Of a DNA stretch of 64,000 bases, positions 61,132-64,000 are shown in pieces. Origin of the DNA: Wolfiporia cocos (taxonomy: Eukaryota; Basidiomycota; Agaricomycetes; Polyporales; Phaeolaceae); NCBI GenBank assembly GCA_029448655.1, contig JACCLO010000001.1, positions 3,658,001 through 3,722,000 on the forward strand. Direction: 5' to 3'. A program made the translations under genes and the position numbers. The first letter of the stretch is position 1, and each line of letters begins with the position of its first letter. The notes under the pieces were generated by a model, which was given only the letters and a program-made list of their open reading frames with translations, made no database searches and had not been told where the DNA came from.

Positions 61132-64000
61132 TTACTTTCCTGTGGAGCCGAAACCACCAGTACCGCGCTCGGATTTAATCTTTTCAAAGTAAGATTTTCC
61201 GTGTAGCGTAATGTGCGGGTCCTTAGCAACTTCGCAGATGAGCTGAGCAATCTTATCACCGGCCCGAATATCGATAGATATATCGGAGTGATTCCGGAGA
61301 ATGATGATTACTTCGCCTTGATAATCGTGGTCGATAACGCCACCCATTACGTCTATGCCTTTTCGGGCAAGACTAGAGCGGGGGGCGATACGTCCGTAAG
61401 TGCCGAAAGGTACCTGGATCTTCAGTTTGGTGTTGTATTCTGTCTGCCCGTGAGCTGGCAGAACGTTGCCTGTTGCAGTGTACAGGTCAAACCCAACCGA
61501 GTCCTTGGTTCCCTTTTCCGGCATTTGGCCGCCTTCACCGACTACGATTTTCAAGTCCGCGTTTTGGTTAATGTCCGCTGACATCCATCCCCCGTCGGGG
61601 TGTCTAACCATGCGCTGCTTAGGATCCTTCGCAAATTCTTCGCGATACTGCGGCCAGTCGTCTGGCCATGTGCATTCGTCGGCTTCCCAGTCGTCGCTGT
61701 CAGGGTCGAAGACATGAACTGCTTCTTTCCTTCTAGCTGATCGCCTGAGGGGGACATCCTGCATTGGAATGGCGTGTGAAGCCTTGTATTCCTGCAGAAT
61801 GTCATATGCCGTGTCGAGATCGGCTTTGCGTACCCAGGAATCGTCATTGATACCGAAACCCTTCCATCGGATTCTGTATTCAACTCTTCCTGCGCGGAGA
61901 CGATGATCTAAGATCTTCTCAACTTCCCATAATTCCTCGCCGTCGACCATTTCTGGTTGAGGCTCTGGTTTCTTCTGATGCACAGGGTCCTTATACATGA
62001 CCAACTTTGAAGCGTGAAATACTGGGTGGTAGGCCCTGTATTGCTCGTCCATGTGTACCCTAAAGGTGACCGGCGATAATTGTTCAATTATCTTAAATGG
62101 TCCCAGATAGCGTGGACTAAGACTTCTTTCGGAGTCTTGCCAGCTACGGGCGTCAACGAGTACTTTATCGCCGACTTTAAACGGTACCGAGCGCTTATGT
62201 TGATCGTAGTACCAAGACCAGCGTTCAGCAGCCAATTTCATAGCTGCTTTAGCTTGTTCTTGTGCTGACCATCTGGCGTAAGCAAATTGATTTAAGTCCG
62301 AGTATTGCGTCGGCTTTAAATCCGTAGGTCCTGCATTGGGATGCCTTCCTAGTTCGACGAAGAATGGACTATTCTTGGTCGTCTCGCTAGCCGCGTTATT
62401 GTACGCAAACTCTGCCGTGGGGAGGTAGAACACCCAGTTATCTTTTTGGATAACGTCGATGTAGCATCGTAGGTATTGTTCTAGAATTTGGTTAATTCTC
62501 TCCGTTTGGCCGTCTGCTTGCGGGTGGTAGGCTGTCGTCATCGACCTCTGAATTCCCAATTGCTCGCACCATCCCTTGAATAACTCGGAAGAGAATTGCG
62601 GTCCTCTGTCCGAAATGATTTGTTTTGGAAGCCCGTGATTCGGATAAATCCGGAGGTACAGGAGGTTCGCTAATTCCTTTGCCGAGATATTGTCTGACGT
62701 GGGAATGAAGTGTGCGCGCTTGGTTAATCGGTCCACTACTACCATAATAGCAGTGAATTGTTTGAATTCGCCGCTGGGCGGTAAGTGAACGATGAAGTCG
62801 ATTGTGATTGTGTCCCAAGGTGCTTCCGGTACTGGGAGCGGTTGCAGGGGTCCATACGGGGTCTGGTTGTGGTTCTTCATGCACTGGCATGTATCACAAC
62901 CTTCCACGTATTGCTTCACCATCGTGGTCATTCCAGGCCACCAGTAATTACGTGATAGAAGTTCATAGGTCTTCCATCGTCCGAAGTGTCCGGCTGTTAC
63001 ATGGTCATGATGTAACTCCAGAATCTTCGTTCGTAATTCCTTAGGCTCTTTTGGAACGTACACTTTTCCTCGTCTGAGGAGTAATCCGGCCTCCATGTTC
63101 CATTCCTGGAGATCTTTACCGAATTCCTTGGGACCACTTTTCAGTAGTTCCTGGTAATCTTTGGTAATCTGATCGTCCATGAGGGCTTGTCGGATTTGTC
63201 TGAGAAGGTCCTCGTCGCCTGATTGTATCTCCTGCTGTGACGCTTCTAGCGCCCTAACCGTGAAGTATTCCGGTTTCAGCAAAATCTGATCGCGATTATC
63301 GAGTTCCACCCCCTCTTCATGGTCTGGCCTCCGTGACAGAGGATCAGCCATAAGCATTGTTTTACCGGGTTTGTGGCACATGGTGAAGTTGAACCTTGTC
63401 AGGTAAAGACTCCAGCGTGCCTGTCTCCGGGTTAGCCGTTGTGCCGATTTGAAATATGTCAGATTGAGATGATCCGACCATACTTCAAATTTGTGTGGGT
63501 GTCCTTCGAGGTAATGTCTCCATTCCTCTAGAGCACGGATGATTGCAAGCAACTCCTTATCGTAAATCTCATAGTTCCTTTCGGGTGCTGATAGAGATTT
63601 CGAGTAAAAGGCTACCGGGTGCCAGAGCTTATCCTCCGAAGAGTATTGTGATAGCACCGCACCAGTTGCGTAATCGGAAGAATCTGCTTCCACGTGGAAC
63701 GGGGAGTCCTGATCTGGGATCCGGAGTATTGGAGCCGATGTGAAAGCTTCCTTGAGCGTTTGGAAGGCTTCCGCTTGTTCGGGTCCCCAGTTCCACTGCG
63801 TGTTTTTCTTGGACAGTTCGGTTAACGGCTTAACCACTTTGGAGAAGTCCTTAATGAACCAACGGTAGTAGTTGGCGAAGCCAACAAAGGCCTGGACGTC
63901 CTTCACCTTGGCAGGTGTAGGCCAGTCCATTACGCCGGCTACCTTCTTAGGGTCCATTTCGACTTTTCCTTTGGAAATGATCATTCCCAGGTATTCAATA
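61132..64000 (-). CDS. Gypsy-2 pol: RT end, RNase H, integrase, chromodomain and C-terminal dUTPase (5' partial)
   Basis: The frame is open from the window edge (EYLGMIIS) to the TAA at 61132. Residues are counted from the Met at 63984. The RNase H block has HVEADSSDYATGAVL and YEIYDKELLAIIRALEEW. The integrase zinc finger is HHDHVTAGHF with CDTCQCMK; catalytic residues are in ITIDFIVHLP, ISDRGPQFSSE and ADGQTERINQ. The chromodomain (about 686-737) is WEVEKILDHRLRAGRVEYRI followed by WKGFGINDDSW. A basic/acidic linker leads to a complete dUTPase at 809-950 with five motifs: VGFDLYTATG, GRIAPRSSLARKG, GGVIDHDYQGEV, GDKIAQLI and ERGTGGFGSTG. No stop or frameshift is present, so this copy may be active. 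Confidence 0.93.
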   Translation of the reverse strand, partial: IEYLGMIISKGKVEMDPKKVAGVMDWPTPAKVKDVQAFVGFANYYRWFIKDFSKVVKPLTELSKKNTQWNWGPEQAEAFQTLKEAFTSAPILRIPDQDSPFHVEADSSDYATGAVLSQYSSEDKLWHPVAFYSKSLSAPERNYEIYDKELLAIIRALEEWRHYLEGHPHKFEVWSDHLNLTYFKSAQRLTRRQARWSLYLTRFNFTMCHKPGKTMLMADPLSRRPDHEEGVELDNRDQILLKPEYFTVRALEASQQEIQSGDEDLLRQIRQALMDDQITKDYQELLKSGPKEFGKDLQEWNMEAGLLLRRGKVYVPKEPKELRTKILELHHDHVTAGHFGRWKTYELLSRNYWWPGMTTMVKQYVEGCDTCQCMKNHNQTPYGPLQPLPVPEAPWDTITIDFIVHLPPSGEFKQFTAIMVVVDRLTKRAHFIPTSDNISAKELANLLYLRIYPNHGLPKQIISDRGPQFSSELFKGWCEQLGIQRSMTTAYHPQADGQTERINQILEQYLRCYIDVIQKDNWVFYLPTAEFAYNNAASETTKNSPFFVELGRHPNAGPTDLKPTQYSDLNQFAYARWSAQEQAKAAMKLAAERWSWYYDQHKRSVPFKVGDKVLVDARSWQDSERSLSPRYLGPFKIIEQLSPVTFRVHMDEQYRAYHPVFHASKLVMYKDPVHQKKPEPQPEMVDGEELWEVEKILDHRLRAGRVEYRIRWKGFGINDDSWVRKADLDTAYDILQEYKASHAIPMQDVPLRRSARRKEAVHVFDPDSDDWEADECTWPDDWPQYREEFAKDPKQRMVRHPDGGWMSADINQNADLKIVVGEGGQMPEKGTKDSVGFDLYTATGNVLPAHGQTEYNTKLKIQVPFGTYGRIAPRSSLARKGIDVMGGVIDHDYQGEVIIILRNHSDISIDIRAGDKIAQLICEVAKDPHITLHGKSYFEKIKSERGTGGFGSTGK

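Larger units (their letters stand above)
51419..64000 (-). mobile_element. Gypsy-1, Ty3/Gypsy chromovirus broken by nested insertions; 5' end beyond the window
   Basis: From right to left on the minus strand the element shows an aspartic protease, dUTPase, reverse transcriptase, RNase H, integrase, chromodomain, an overlapping zinc-knuckle frame, a polypurine tract and the 3' LTR. It is interrupted by Gypsy-2 (60,394 rightwards), by a two-LTR non-autonomous element (57,496-60,036) and by a solo LTR (56,033-56,597). When the insertions and one copy of each duplication are removed, the pol frame is continuous except for two point stops. Its gag and 5' LTR lie beyond the right edge. Confidence 0.88.
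60394..64000 (-). mobile_element. Gypsy-2, intact-frame chromovirus nested in Gypsy-1; 5' part beyond the window
   Basis: The 3' LTR, polypurine tract and about 950 codons of uninterrupted pol are present on the minus strand. The LTR interrupts the Gypsy-1 reading frame between the gag-protease linker codons, so Gypsy-2 inserted after Gypsy-1. The right end and the second copy of a target duplication (expected GGGCT) lie beyond the window. Confidence 0.88.

Overview
The window is nuclear DNA of a filamentous basidiomycete, most likely an agaricomycete. Nearly every gene is split by short introns of about 45-60 bp with GT-AG ends. The proteins are typically fungal (Csf1, Yip1, Nsa2, Mgs1, APS kinase, Kic1/Nak1 kinase, eIF3c, eIF2B-gamma, CLIP-170), and the right third is filled with Ty3/Gypsy chromoviral retrotransposons. 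All exon chains given here were assembled by hand from splice signals and reading frame. Unless stated otherwise, they close in frame.

Layout, bases 1-44,254: a dense housekeeping block. In order it holds the 3' part of a giant bridge-like lipid-transfer protein gene (Csf1), Yip1 (minus), the ribosome-biogenesis factor Nsa2, a PRKRIP1-like splicing-associated protein, a very long SUV39/Clr4-type histone methyltransferase, the AAA+ ATPase Mgs1/WRNIP1 (minus), three paralogous pyroglutamyl-peptidase-like genes, APS kinase (Met14), a Kic1/Nak1-like germinal-centre kinase (minus), eIF3c (Nip1), eIF2B-gamma (Gcd1, minus, with one apparent frameshift), a single-TOG CLASP_N protein, mitochondrial bL34 (minus), a CLIP-170 homologue, a trans-3-hydroxyproline dehydratase of the proline racemase family, and a small Om14-like membrane protein. 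These genes are mostly unrelated in function. They are packed head-to-head or tail-to-tail with gaps of 70-700 bp.

Layout, bases 44,255-51,418: gene-free DNA built from LTR relics. Three solo LTRs can be delimited: 46,915-47,877 (duplication AACCC), 50,014-50,664 (degenerate duplication) and 50,747-51,398 (duplication ACGAG). A roughly 700-bp unit with terminal inverted repeats carries two tRNA-like promoter motifs.

Layout, bases 51,419-64,000: a nested retrotransposon stack, all host elements on the minus strand. Gypsy-1 starts with its 3' LTR at 51,419-52,134 and carries protease, dUTPase, RT, RNase H, integrase with chromodomain, and an overlapping zinc-knuckle ORF. It is broken by three insertions: a solo LTR in RT (duplication TTGTT), a non-autonomous two-LTR element in the protease (duplication CATAC) that itself holds a newer solo LTR (duplication AGTTG), and a second chromovirus, Gypsy-2. 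Gypsy-2 has an intact pol frame to the window edge, with a complete dUTPase fused behind the chromodomain at the extreme C-terminus. The two dUTPase placements and the overlapping zinc-knuckle ORF are the most unusual features of the window.
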